Positions 33,670 through 47,450 of a stretch of DNA of 64,000 nucleotides are shown piece by piece. The position numbers and the translations under genes are program-made. The stretch comes from Molanna angustata. Its lineage: Eukaryota; Arthropoda; Insecta; Trichoptera; Molannidae. Under the pieces are notes generated by a model that was not told where the DNA came from, did not search any database, and saw only the letters and a list, made by a program, of their open reading frames with translations. The DNA lies in contig OY754969.1 in assembly GCA_963576475.1 (NCBI GenBank), forward strand, positions 29,363,388 to 29,427,387, given 5' to 3'. Each line of letters starts with the position of its first letter. The first letter of the stretch is position 1.

Positions 33670-36600
33670 ATTTTATTTGGCCAAAGATACCCTCGGAACG
33701 GAAAATTTTGAAGTCAAATATAATATTAAAAAAAAATCTAGCACTTTTATTTGGTCAAAGATACCCTCAATTTTTCTGAGGTGTATGAAGCACTACAATG
33801 GGCATCTGACGCAAAAATAAAATTCAAATAAAATAAACCGCAACATTGTTTTAAAGCCGATGAACGGAAAATTTGAAGTCAAATATAATATTAAAAAAAA
33901 ATCTAGCACTTTTATTTGGTCAAAGATACCCTCAATTTTTCTGACGTGTATGTAGCACTACAATGTGCATCTGATGCAAAAATAAAATTAATAAAAAATA
34001 AACCGCAACATTGTGTTCAAGCGGATTAACGGAAAATTTTGATGTCAAATATAATATTAAAAAAAAATCTAGCACTTTTATTTGGTCAAAGATACCCTCA
34101 ATTTTTCTGAGGTGTATGTAGCACTACAATGTGCATCTGACGCAAAAATAAAATTTATAAAAAATAAACCGCAACATTGTGTTCAAGCGGATCAACGGAA
34201 AATTTTGATGTCAAATATAATATTAATAAAAAATCTAGCACTTTTATTTGGTCAAAGATACCCTCAATTTTTCTGAGGTGTATGTAGCACTACAATGTGC
34301 ATCTGACGCAAAAATAAAATTTATAAAAAATAAACCGCAACATTGTGTTCAAGCGGATTAACGGAAAATTTTGATGTCAAATATAATATTAAAAAAAAAT
34401 CTAGCACTTTTATTTGGTCAAAGATACCCTCAATTTTTCTGAGGTGTATGTAGCACTACAATGTGCAACTGAGGCAAAAATAAAATTCAAATAAAATAAA
34501 CCGCAACATTGTTTTCAAGCCGATTAACGGAAAATTTTGAAGTCAAATATAATATTAAAAAAAAATCTAGCACTTTTATTTGGTCAAAGATACCCTCAAT
34601 TTTTCTGAGGTGTATGAAAAACTACAATGTGCATCTGATGCAAAAATAAAATTTATAAAAAATAAACCGCAACATTGTGTTCAAGCGGATTAACGGAAAA
34701 TTTTGATGTCAAATATAATATTAAAAAAAAATCTAGCACTTTTGTTTGGTCAAAGATACCCTCAATTTTTCTGAGGTGTATGTAGCACTACAATGTGCAT
34801 CTGATGCAAAAATAAAATTAATAAAAAATAAACCGCAACATTGTGTTCAAGCGGATTAACGGAAAATTTTGATGTCAAATATAATATTAAAAAAAAATCT
34901 AGCACTTTTATTTGGTCAAAGATACCCTCAATTTTTCTGAGGTGTATGTAGCACTACAATGTGCATCTGACGCAAAAATAAAATTTATAAAAAATAAACC
35001 GCAACATTGTGTTCAAGCGGATCAACGGAAAATTTTGATGTCAAATATAATATTAATAAAAAATCTAGCACTTTTATTTGGTCAAAGATACCCTCAATTT
35101 TTCTAAGGTGTATGTAGCACTACAATGTGCATCTGACGCAAAAATAAAATTCAAATAAAATAAACCGCAACATTGTTTTCAAGCCGATTAACGGAAAATT
35201 TTGAAGTCAAATATAATATTAAAAAAAATCTTGCACTTTTATTTGGTAAAAGATACCCTCAATTTTTCTGAGGTGTATGTAGCACTACAATGTGCATCTG
35301 ACGCAAAAATAAAATTTATAAAAAATAAACCGCAACATTGTGTTCAAGCGGATTAACGGAAAATTTTGATGTCAAATATAATATTAAAAAAAAATCTAGC
35401 ACTTTTATTTGGTCAAAGATACCCTCAATTTTTCTGAAGTGTATGTAGCACTACAATGTGCAACTGAGGCAAAAATAAAATTCAAATAAAATAAACCGCA
35501 ACATTGTTTTCAAGCCGATTAACGGAAAATTTTGAAGTCAAATATAATATTAAAAAAAAATCTAGCACTTTTATTTGGTCAAAGATACCCTCAATTTTTC
35601 TGAGGTGTATGAAGAACTACAATGTGCATCTGATGCAAAAATAAAATTTATAAAAAATAAACCGCAACATTGTGTTCAAGCGGATTAACGGAAAATTTTG
35701 ATGTCAAATATAATATTAAAAAAAAATCTAGCACTTTTATTTGGTCAAAGATACCCTCAATTTTTCTGAGGTGTATGTAGCACTACAATGTGCATCTGAT
35801 GCAAAAATAAAATTAATAAAAAATAAACCGCAACATTGTGTTCAAGCGGATTAACGGAAAATTTTGATGTCAAATATAATATTAAAAAAAAATCTAGCAC
35901 TTTTATTTGGTCAAAGATACCCTCAATTTTTCTGAGGTGTATGTAACACTACAATGTGCATCTGAAGCAAAAATAAAATTCAAATAAAATAAACCGCAAC
36001 ATTGTTTTCAAGCCGATTAACGGAAAATTTTGAAGTCAATATAATATTAAAAAAAAATCTAGCACTTTTATTTGGTCAAAGATACCCTCAATTTTTCTGA
36101 GGTGTATGTAGCACTACAATGTGCATCTGATGCAAAAATAAAATTTATAAAAAATAAACCGCAACATTGTGTTCATGCGGATTAACGGAAAATTTTGACG
36201 TCAAATATAATATTAAAAAAAAATCTAGCTCTTTTATTTGGTCAAAGATACCCTCAATTTTTCTGAGGTGTATGTAGCACTACAATGTGCATCTGACGCA
36301 AAAATAAAATTCATAAAAAATAAACCGCAACATTGTGTTCAAGCGGATTAACGGAAAATTTTGATTTCAAATATAATATTAAAAAAAAATCTAGCACTTT
36401 TATTTGGTCAAAGATACCCTCAATTTTTCTGAGGTGTATGTAGCACTACAATGTGCAACTGAGGCAAAAATAAAATTCAAATAAAATAAACCGCAACATT
36501 GTTTTCAAGCCGATTAACGGAAAATTTTGAAGTCATATATAATATTAAAAAAAAATCTAGCACTTTTATTTGGTCAAAGATACCCTCAATTTTTCTGAGG

Positions 36601-37145
36601 TGTATGAAGCACTACAATGTGCATCTTACGCAAAAATAAAATTCAAATAAAATAAACCGCAACATTGTTTTCAAGCCGATTAACGGAAAATTTTGAAGTC
36701 AAATTAATATTAAAAAAAATCTAGCACTTTTATTTGGTCAAAGATACCCTCAATTTTTCTGAGGTGTATGAAGCACTATAATGTGCATCTGACGCAAAAA
36801 TAAAATTCAAATAAAATAAACCGCAACATTGTTTTCAAGCTGATTAACGGAAAATTTTGAAGTCAAATATAATATTAAAAAAAAATCTAGCACTTTTATT
36901 TGGTCGAAGATACCCTCAATTTTTCTGAGGTGTATGTAACACTACAATGTGCATCTGACGCAAAAATAAAATTCAAATATAATAAACCGCAACATTGTTT
37001 TCAAGCCGATTAACGGAAAATTTTGAAGTCAAATATAATATTAAAAAAATTCTAGCACTTTTATTTGATCAAAGATATCCTCAATTTTTCTGCAGTATAT
37101 ATAGCACTATAATGTGCATCTGACGCAAAAATAAAATTTATAAAA
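33670..37145 (+). repeat. 166-bp tandem repeat array, left arm
   Basis: The unit is CTAGCACTTTTATTTGGTCA, AAGATACCCTCAATTTTTCT, GAGGTGTATGTAGCACTACA, ATGTGCATCTGACGCAAAAA, then an A/T-rich link, ACCGCAACATTGTGTTCAAG and CGGATTAACGGAAAATTTTG. There are about 21 units of two main types: (TTATAAAAAATAAACC ... GTGTTCAAGCGG ... GATGTC) and (TTCAAATAAAATAAACC ... GTTTTCAAGCCG ... GAAGTC). Landmark GCAACTGAGGC recurs at about 34,466, 35,461 and 36,456, a 995-bp (six-unit) higher-order period. Identical 64-codon frames 830 bp apart are satellite periodicity, not genes. Confidence 0.95.
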
Positions 37146-37464
37146 AAATTTGAAAATTTGACAGGAGCGACATTCACCCTACTATTTCATCGAGCGACTT
37201 GGGCGACATTGGTGCGAGTCAACCGTGATTCCGAACGGGCAGAGTGAATCGCCGCGCGAATCGCTCGATGAATTCCGAACGCTTAGGATGACGCTCTAAC
37301 ATCGCCGAGCGTCTTTCCGAACGCTACCTAGGTTATATTCTCTTTGTGCCACAGAAAAGTTTACTTCTATATTATCTGTGCACAGAACACAATAAGTTGT
37401 CAAAGCGACGTTTAAATTTTTCATCTGTCAATGTCGCGATATAAAAAAAGAAATTTAGAAGCAA
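37146..37464 (+). promoter_or_regulatory. GC-rich inner flank, possible promoter region
   Basis: GC content rises between the satellite and the first internal exon. The motif TTCCGAACG occurs three times (near 37,211, 37,272 and 37,316) and TCATCGAGCGAC is near-inverted as GAATCGCTCGATGA. It lies directly upstream of the ATG at 37,465. A promoter role is inferred from position only. Confidence 0.3.
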
Positions 37465-39170
37465 ATGGAGTTCATAATTGATTTCATTTTACTCAAAAAT
37501 ATCACGAGAATTGGTAAGATAACATATTTATGATGTTAGATATGTCAATTTAACTTTTGTATTGAAATTTTATAGGTTATATATGTCGAACATGTTTATT
37601 GATAACTTGTCGTGGTTTCTGTCAAGATATGCCAGTGAGGTGCGACGCAGAGGACTTGTAGATGGTTAATTACAATGCCGTTGCGATTGCTGTGTTCTGG
37701 AGTGGGATGGCCTAGTGGTGAAGTGCTCGGACTCGTAAAGCAAGTAAGTGACAACTGGAATAAGAGTGCTGTATTTATGACGCGTCATTTCTTATTACTT
37801 ACATCATGGACAGAAGTAATTTCCTTTAATTGCATGGAAGCATGGCGCTTTGTTTTTCCACTAGGGAGTATGCGGCTCCAGTCTATCTTATTCTTTATTG
37901 TTATAGTATATCGTCCGTAGATCCTCCAGACACTTGGAATCGTCAGTTACAGTTTACGAATAATAATTTTAATAACACAGGTTTTATTTTTCCTGTCGCG
38001 TAAACTGAATGAAATACGATGAAAATATTGTATAAATATGTATTCATGTTATATAGAAATATTCCACCTCGGTACAGGCAAAGCCTTGTGAGGGTGGATA
38101 TATATATATATATATATATATGAAAAAAATGATTTTTTAAATTATAATAAATACATTTTTATTAAAACAAAATCCATATTATCATTTATGATTTTACTTT
38201 ACTTTATTATTTACTATGCTTTTTATATTGCTAAGGTCATTACGGCATATTTTTCTAAATATATCTAAAATATAGGAAAAAACATCGACGATACATCAAT
38301 GTATCGTTCTTATTGCCGATGTTTTCTAACATCGATACTTTGTCATAAAAACATCGATGTTTTCTAACATCGATGTTTTTAAGAACGATGTTGCATCCCT
38401 AGTTGGGAGAACGTTGGAAACCTGTCTACATGGGGCTTTCTGCAACAAGGAATACCAACGACATGTGGCTGTGGAGAGCAGCAGACCACCGCACATCTGT
38501 CCCTCAAGTCCAGTCAACTGCACCGTGCACGATCTTATGGTGGGAAATGATTGTGCTATTGACGTTGCTAGGCACTGGCAGAAGATTATTTAAATGCATT
38601 GCTGACACGATAGAAGAAGAAGACTGCACCCTTCATTTAATTCAAATATTTACATTTTTTTCTCATATGACAGTCATTACACCAACTCGTTATTATTAAT
38701 GTTAGACTAAGAGCCTCTTTAAATTAAAATCATTTAATACTTCATGCAATATATTGTAGTTATTTCTTTTACAGGGAATTCTAGTGACTCCAGGGTTCAA
38801 AGATTGTGGATCCATTTGGCGGACTCATTAAATCAATCGAGAAGACCTGCAGAGAGTGGAATGAAGTTAGAATTTTTATTCCACATATAATTTATGTGAG
38901 CTTCTATTTAACTTTCGCACTATTACAAATATTGCTGATAATAATAATAATATTACAGTCATATAAAACAGCGTTGAGGAAGGCTAAAGGAAAAAAGTAT
39001 TAGAGCGTCTATGAGAGGAATGGTAGGTGGGGAGGACAGCAACCAGGCGCTGACTACCATGGAATCAAAGCTGATTGAGACTGAAGGGATGGTTTACAAC
39101 TGATGTAGAATCAGGAGCATACAATCCAGAGTTTAATGATGATTCTCTATCAAAGAAGTGAATTAAAGTT
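37465..39170 (+). pseudogene. Degenerate zeste/Myb-SANT-like DNA-binding protein gene
   Basis: An exon starts ATG at 37,465 (MEFIIDFILLKNITRI) and ends at a GTAAGA donor (37,514). A second exon after TTTTACAG at 38,774 continues in phase: SSDSRVQRLWIHLADSLNQ, RRPAE. A further block near 38,958 gives SYKTALRKAKGKK, and then, one frame off, IRASMRGMVGGEDSNQALTT and MESKLIETEG. The order 'W-x2-LA-x2-LN ... W-x-K-x-K-KA ... IR-x-S-x2-G-x-GGG ... L-x3-E' is that of zeste-type/Myb-SANT-like DNA-binding proteins common in insects and often spread by transposons. At least two frameshifts are needed, so this copy is broken. It lies at the left edge of the giant element's interior. Confidence 0.5.
38283..38402. 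repeat. hAT-like terminal fragment with CATCGATGTT palindromes
   Basis: Repeated (A)ACATCGATG(TTTT) blocks end in CGATGTTGCATCCCTA, whose reverse complement TAGGGATGCAACATCG looks like a hAT terminus. No opposite end is identified. It lies in the intron of the zeste-like relic. Confidence 0.4.
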
Positions 39171-39484
39171 TTTGTTACCATTATATTTATTTTGTATATA
39201 AGTACATAATATATCCATTTTATATCTATATAATTATTATTTCAATGTAAAATGCTACCTACTCAGCATTTTATAATACTTACCTTTTTAATCTTTCACA
39301 TAAAATATCAAAATATTATTGCAATTCTTTTTAATGTACAAAATTTATGAAAAAAAATATATATGAATATATTATTTTTATAACAATTTGTTTTATTTTT
39401 ACTTTGCCATTCTGATTGCTTAAAAGGTTCCACAAATTAGGTACAACAAATTTAAAATTTATATTATAATTATTTACTTTATAC

Positions 39485-39807
<323 letters not shown>

Positions 39808-40304
39808 TAAAACCTGGCAGACGTTGTCCTGCCTGTTTAATTATTGACCTCCAAATATATAAAAATGGTTGTTCGGTATTTTTTCCTTTTTATTACTTAA
39901 CATTCTTATCTAGATTCGCTAATTATAATTCCATTTTTTCCCTTCCATCCCTACAGTCCCTATTCATTCATTTTTTAATTTTATTTAATGATTCAAACAA
40001 ACTTAACATTCTTATCTAGATTCGCTGATTATAATTTCGTTTTTTCCCTTCCATCCCTACAGTCCTTTCCGTCCCTATTCATTCATTTTTTAATTATTCA
40101 AACAAATACAGGTACTTGAACCTTTAGCATTGTACCAGTTTTATATAATATACCATTTTATATTATGGGTATATAGGATTTTTTCTTAAAATGTTTTTAT
40201 TTCTTTATTCATTTATTTACTTATTCAATCATTTATTGTGGAGATATTAAATAAATAAATTTTAATTTTTAAACCTTCTCGTTTGCGCGCTGAACAAACC
40301 CACT

Positions 40305-40515
40305 GTTGGTGACTTTCACTAACGTCCCCTAACTCTTAGGTGTTACCTAAGAATTCTTATGTAGTACCTAACGTGAATTTTCGTTTCACCACCTACATAA
40401 GAGTTACCTAAGACGCTAAGACTGGTGAAAACCAAACGATACGTTAGGGGTTACCTAAGCTTAGTTGATACCCAGCTATGTGACAGTTTAGGTAACGTTG
40501 GTGGAAGTCACCATA
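40305..40515. mobile_element. Small MITE of about 210 bp
   Basis: TTGGTGACTTTCACTAACGT on the left is matched by ACGTTGGTGGAAGTCACCAT on the right (17 of 20 paired). Inside are repeated ACCTAAG/CTTAGGT and AACGT motifs in both orientations, so most of it can fold on itself. Confidence 0.7.
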
Positions 40516-40566
40516 AGTGTCAATTCAATACCAACTTTTTTTTTCAATTTTTTTTGTGAGATTCGA

Positions 40567-41272
<706 letters not shown>

Positions 41273-41300
41273 ATCTTATACCCGTGAAAACCTTAAAGTT

Positions 41301-42475
<1,175 letters not shown>

Positions 42476-42531
42476 CTAATCCACGTGCAATTCACTTTTC
42501 CAAAAATTAGCGCATTCCTCTTCACTTTGTT

Positions 42532-42768
42532 CTTGATGGACTAGGTGTTGCGAGTTCATTGTCTTTAGTATCGATTGAAACGTCACAGACCAAAATTTCT
42601 TCCACATCGCCCGTGATGGGATTATCAGTTTCATCGCAATCCTCTTCGTTCTTGATTTTATCATACATTTCTTCCTCTTCATCTTGTAATGGAACTTGGC
42701 CAAAAATCAATGAATGTTGGAGAGTATTCCCGCTTTTGAATATGTCATCAGAAAGTCATCTATTAACA
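42532..42768 (-). other. Unidentified acidic open frame, about 75 codons
   Basis: The minus strand reads DIFKSGNTLQHSLIFGQ, then VPLQDEEEEMYDKIKNEED and DNPITGDVEEILVCDVS, ending PSPSRTK and a stop. The composition (many D/E, few repeats) is more protein-like than its surroundings and it is on the strand of the IPEEIT-repeat gene. No ATG or clean splice site fixes its start, and I recognise no family. It could be an exon remnant or chance. Confidence 0.25.
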
Positions 42769-42789
42769 CCAACTCCACTACATACTTTA

Positions 42790-43610
42790 AGAGTAATCAA
42801 ATAGTTGGTTATGCAGATATTCTCAACATTGTCGGAAGATCCCTTGCAGCCCTACAGGAAGTCTTTGAACCACTTGAAACAGCAGCAGCAGAAATAGGTT
42901 TGCAAATCAATGAAAATAAAACCAAAATAATGAAGCAAACTAGAAATGCTAGAAACGCTTAACATAGTAATATAACATTCAAGGATAAGTACTTTTGAAA
43001 CTGTTGAGGAATTTGCATACTAGGGTTCAACTATCAATTAAGGTAATGGAGATACCCTAGATATAAAAAGGTGAATAGCGACAAGTGACAGCATTCTTCT
43101 CTGTATTACCTGTGTTAGTTGTAGAAGTGTCCACAGATATACAAAAACAACCCTGTATAAAACATCATTAGGATTGTTGTATCATATGGGTGTGAGGCTT
43201 AGACACTGACAGCAAAGTCTGCGGAGATGCTGGACATCTTTGAAATAAAAGTGATACGTAAAATCCTGGGACCCGTGAATGATGGACAAACATGGAGGAT
43301 TAAATTCAACTATGAGTTGTAAACATCTATAAAGCTCCCAAAGTCTCTGACATATGGGCTGGGCATGTTCAGAGAATGCCATCATCGCGGGTTCAAAAAA
43401 GAGTCTTTTGTCACCTAGGTAACAAAAGAAAGGTCGGAAGACCGAGGCTGCGATGGGAAGGCGATATTGTGAGGGACACGTCCCAGCTTCTGAGTGCCAA
43501 ACTGGAAGGTCGCAGCAAGTGACAGGAGAGGTTGGAGGAGGAAGTTACTGGAAGCTAAGGCTCGATATGGGCAATAGAGCCATTAAAGAAGAACATCTAA
43601 ACAACTGTAC
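42790..43610 (+). pseudogene. RTE-like LINE reverse transcriptase relic
   Basis: The first frame (42,804-42,962) reads IVGYADILNIVGRSLAALQE, VFEPLETAAAEIGLQINENK, TKIM. This is RT motif C onward in RTE-type elements, with the catalytic YADD reduced to YAD-I. Further on, broken frames cover VEEFAY-GS, a SRSVHRYTKTTLYKTS-like stretch, and a GRPRLRWE-type tail near 43,440. Many stops make it a dead copy inside the giant element. An oppositely oriented relic of a related element follows. Confidence 0.8.
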
Positions 43611-43679
43611 TATGCTTCTTTTGCTCAAAGCCTGCATCTTATTTTAAAATTTTTGATTTATCTTATATTTGTCAGACCT

Positions 43680-44410
43680 TTGTTATCCAATTCTTACATA
43701 CATACCATTTCCCTATTTGTGGTAGACAGAAAGAGCCAAATGCCAGACTCTTCGATCTTGACACACATATTTTGCCTCATTTATATCTACACTTCAGGCC
43801 ATACATGCTCTCCTATTATTATACTATTATCGTATGTTCTTATCTTTCAAAATTTCATTTATATGATCATACCAACTCTTTTTCGGCCGACCCCTACATC
43901 TCATTTCCAGTCTTTTCATCCTTGTATACTTTCTTTGTCATTCGTTCATTCCCTCTACATGTCCAAACCATCCTAAAGCAATTATCTTCATTCTTCTAAC
44001 ATTATGTCTTTCGATGTTACATTCTCTTTTGATATCATGATTCCTTATCCTATCATAAATTGTTTTGTCATACATTCTTCTAAGGAACCTTATTTTCAGT
44101 GTTAATTTTACTTTCAAGCATCTTCTGCCATGTCCCACTTGCATACATTATGGTTGGAACAACAATTGCATTGTGCACAGTAAGTTTTGCTGGCCTTGAA
44201 ATAATTGGGTGTTATTATTGTTCTTAGTGCACCCTTCTTTCTATATCATTTTCCAATCTTCCATCATGCTGAAACATACTTCCTAAAAACAAATAATCTT
44301 CATACACTTGTTTAATTCGTTCTTTATCAACTAGTATTTCGCATTCTGTTCTTCTTTGGCTTTTTTCAATAACAATCACTTTAGACTTAGCTCTTGCTTT
44401 CTTCTTCTTT
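43680..44410 (-). pseudogene. Antisense RTE-like C-terminal relic (copy 3 of 3)
   Basis: GTGGTAGACAGAAAGAGCCA, CTTTTTCGGCCGACCCCTAC, CATGTCCAAACCATCCTAAA and GCCATGTCCCACTTGCATAC follow the order seen at 18,362 and 19,944. On the minus strand one frame gives MTKFRFLRRMYDKTIYD-like and CNIERHNVRRMKIIALGWFG plus HVEGMNE. This is the longest of the three. It ends just downstream of the IPEEIT-repeat gene and may supply its 3' UTR. Confidence 0.75.
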
Positions 44411-44419
44411 CAAGGCATT

Positions 44420-47400
44420 TTACTCCCTATGATCGTATTTAGTTCTTTTTTCATACTTTTTCAATTCTGTTTCGAAATCTTCTGCTATCGTCAAATCTAG
44501 AAGTGGAGTTTCGGTGTGGTCATATTTTCCCTCTGGTAAAATTTCATCATCTGTAATACAAATATCTTCTGGAATTTCGTATGTAATTTCTTCTGGAATG
44601 TCGTCTGTAATTTCTTCTGGAATTTCGTATGTAATTTCTTCTGGAATTTCGTATGTAATTTCTTCTGGAATTTTGTATGTAATTTCTTCTGGAATTTCGT
44701 TTGTAATTTCTTCTGGAATTTCGTATGTAATTTCTTCTGGAATTTCGTATGTAATTTCTTCTGGAATTTCGTTTGTAATTTCTTCTGGAATTTCGTATGT
44801 AATTTCTTCTGGAATTTCGTATGTAATTTCTTCTGGAATTTCGTTTGTAATTTCTTCTGGAATTTCGTATGTAATTTCTTCTGGAATTTCGTATGTAATT
44901 TCTTCTGGAATTTCGTTTGTAATTTCTTCTGGAATTTCGTATGTAATTTCTTCTGGAATTTCGTATGTAATTTCTTCTGGAATTTCGTATGTAATTTCTT
45001 CTGGAATTTCGTATGTAATTTCTTCTGGAATTTCGTTTGTAATTTCTTCTGGAATTTCGTATGTAATTTCTTCTGGAATTTCGTATGTAATTTCTTCTGG
45101 AATTTCGTTTGTAATTTCTTCTGGAATTTCGTATGTAATTTCTTCTGGAATTTCGTATGTAATTTCTTCTGGAATTTCGTATGTAATTTCTTCTGGAATT
45201 TCGTTTGTAATTTCTTCTGGAATTTCGTATGTAATTTCTTCTGGAATTTCGTATGTAATTTCTTCTGGAATTTCGTTTGTAATTTCTTCTGGAATTTCGT
45301 ATGTAATTTCTTCTGGAATTTCGTATGTAATTTCTTCTGGAATTTCGTTTGTAATTTCTTCTGGAATTTCGTATGTAATTTCTTCTGGAATTTCGTATGT
45401 AATTTCTTCTGGAATTTCGTTTGTAATTTCTTCTGGAATTTCGTATGTAATTTCTTCTGGAATTTCGTATGTAATTTCTTCTGGAATTTCGTCCATAATT
45501 TCTTCAAATGGAATATGCAAGCTATCACTTAAACTATCTCTTGTAGCCTGAAAAATGATTAAAAATGTCACATGTCAATTAAGAGTTCAGTCCTTTTTCT
45601 AACCCGAATAGATTAAAACAGTTTGATGTTATGCATGTCTGTATGAAGATTAAGTATAAAACTACTTAGTCCTGTAGATATTGTGTATTTTGCCCTACAA
45701 AGTGTATGAAACAACATCGTCACTAAATTCAATTTTAACATAAATTTTCATAAAAAAAAAATGATATATAATATACGTACTTGTTAATAAAAAAATATTT
45801 AAAAAACTCCGGAACTTCTTTAAGAACTTTTTTAAGTTAACGTTTTTACCGTTTTTGAGATATATTGAAAAATGAAAAAAACTTCATATATATATTTATA
45901 TTATATTGTATATTTATGTAGCTTCTTGGACAACTAACAGGTATTATGTCAAATAATTATTTAACACGCACCCAATAACAAGTTGCCACATTCTGGAGAC
46001 TTTCGATATTTATCGTCTCACAGATCCAGACTGAAAACACAATTAAAAACGGTGTCTCCACCGGGAATCGAACCCGGGACATTTAGCTCAGCAGTCAGAT
46101 ATCTAACCAACTGAGCCACGAATTCCTACATATATATAGAATATATAAGATGCGAAGCTTCTAAGTTGGTGTTTTTTACTCCAAAGTTGTAAAAAAACAT
46201 GCAAAACATAGACCTGGCCATAAAAATCTCACATATTGGCTAGAAACTTTGTCGATCTGTTAAGAGAAATAAATTATCTTGGACAAATTGACAATTGGGC
46301 TATTATTCATTATTATAAATTTACTTACAATTTTCATGCAGCAATTTTGACCACGACATTTCTTTTCATTAAAAATGTTTTCATATAGTACATTATTCTC
46401 CACAATCTTTTTCCATTGTCGAACTATAACTTGTCTGCTTTTTCTATCATTTTTAAATCGGAATTGGCGAATAATCTAAAAAAAATGTTAGGTAAATTAA
46501 AACTATAGAAACATATAGGTACTGTGCATTCACTTTTTTACCATTCACATTCAAGAATTCTCTTATGAATTTATCCTTCTGTTGTACCTATAGATTCTAG
46601 GAAATAGGTGCAATAAACTCTGTGTGTATTTGGACAACATTTTTTTTGTAATAAGTAGTTACTCAATTATTAAATTTTAGATTTTTTTTAATTGTAATTC
46701 ATATATATTATGTTCAAATTGTATAATATAAATGTTAAATAATTGAATCAAATATAACATGGAACTCCCAAAAATTTTAAATTTTTATAACAAATTTTTA
46801 ATGTCTCAGTAGAGACGAAATTAGAATATTGTAGGAGAACCGCGAAATCAAGGCATCTACAGGTCTTACGACCTGTCATCGACTGGTTTACGTAATCACT
46901 TTATGCAAGCGAAATGAATTAGATTTGATGAATATATAGAACTTTTAAAATGTGGATTGATAGGGAACTCAATAATAGGTGAAAGTTGCACAAGCGCATA
47001 GTGATTACGTAAACCAGCCGATGACAGGTCGTAAGCCCTGAAGATATCTCGATTTCCCGGTTCTCCTATAATATTCGAACTTCGTTTCTATTGCGATATT
47101 TGTCTTAAAATATTAATGAATCCGGCAGGAAAAAATTCAAAAATTGCGTCTTAATTATATATATATTATGATTATAATAGCGTCTTAGTATATATATGAT
47201 TATAATTGCGTCTTAGATTATATATGATTTTGTACCTTATAATTCCATAGTTTGCGTATATGCAACTATAAAAATATTCAACGTGATATGTATTTTTAAT
47301 AGATATATTATATAATAAATTACAACATACCTTGTAAAGAAGAGATCCTTGACCAGATGAATTAAATTGAATATCATATGTACACTTGATATGCTCAAAA

Positions 47401-47450
47401 ATAAATTTCGCGAGAGTTTCGCACGTATTAAAAACTTTTCGTTGAGCCAT
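44420..47450 (-). CDS. Unknown three-exon gene encoding an IPEEIT(Y/N)E-repeat protein
   Basis: Minus-strand exons: 47331-47450, 46329-46475, 44420-45547. Introns have GTATGT/TTTTAG and GTAAGT/TTTCAG sites and all junctions are phase 0, giving 40+49+375 = 464 residues from ATG to TAA. Residues 1-89 are a basic, non-repetitive domain (MAQRKVFNTCETLAKFIFEH ... RQVIVRQWKKIVENN ... CRGQNCCMKI) that I do not recognise; the CxxxxCC end may bind metal. Residues about 106-415 are about 38 copies of IPEEIT(Y/N)E, very acidic. The tail (ITDDEILPEG, LLDLTIAEDFETELKKYEK) is non-repetitive. No signal peptide or membrane segment. A SINE and a foldback MITE sit in introns 2 and 1. It is the only intact-looking gene in the giant element's interior and so the best candidate for an element-encoded or captured function. 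Confidence 0.65.
44567..45500 (-). repeat. 24-bp coding minisatellite
   Basis: TTCTTCTGGAATTTCGTATG plus TAAT (plus strand) repeats about 38 times. Units differ mainly at GTATG versus GTTTG (Tyr versus Asn in the minus frame), largely in a Tyr-Tyr-Asn order, a 72-bp superperiod. The period is a multiple of three, so other frames on both strands stay open too. Confidence 0.97.
45913..46131 (-). mobile_element. tRNA-derived SINE family 1, inverted copy in intron 2 of the repeat-protein gene
   Basis: The reverse complement begins CGTGGCTCAGTTGGTTAGAT, has GGGTTCGATTCCCGGTGG and ends with GACATAATACCTGTTAGTTG. It aligns along its length with 6,077-6,300. Confidence 0.85.
46795..47112. mobile_element. 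Foldback-type MITE, copy 3, in intron 1 of the repeat-protein gene
   Basis: The left arm CATCTACAGGTCTTACGACC, TGTCATCGACTGGTTTACGT pairs with the right arm ACGTAAACCAGCCGATGACA, GGTCGTAAGCCCTGAAGATA. The loop is only about 60 bp, so this is the most compact of the three copies. Confidence 0.85.

Noticed and set aside
34082..35106. Identical 64-codon open frames repeated in the 166-bp arrays (also near 49,657, 51,312 and 52,288)
   Set aside because: They start and stop at fixed positions of the satellite unit and recur with its period; no independent coding evidence.
37660..37750. tRNA-like TGGCCTAGTGGTGAAGTGCT motif in the zeste-like relic's intron
   Set aside because: Only a box A-like piece; no box B or SINE body could be found.
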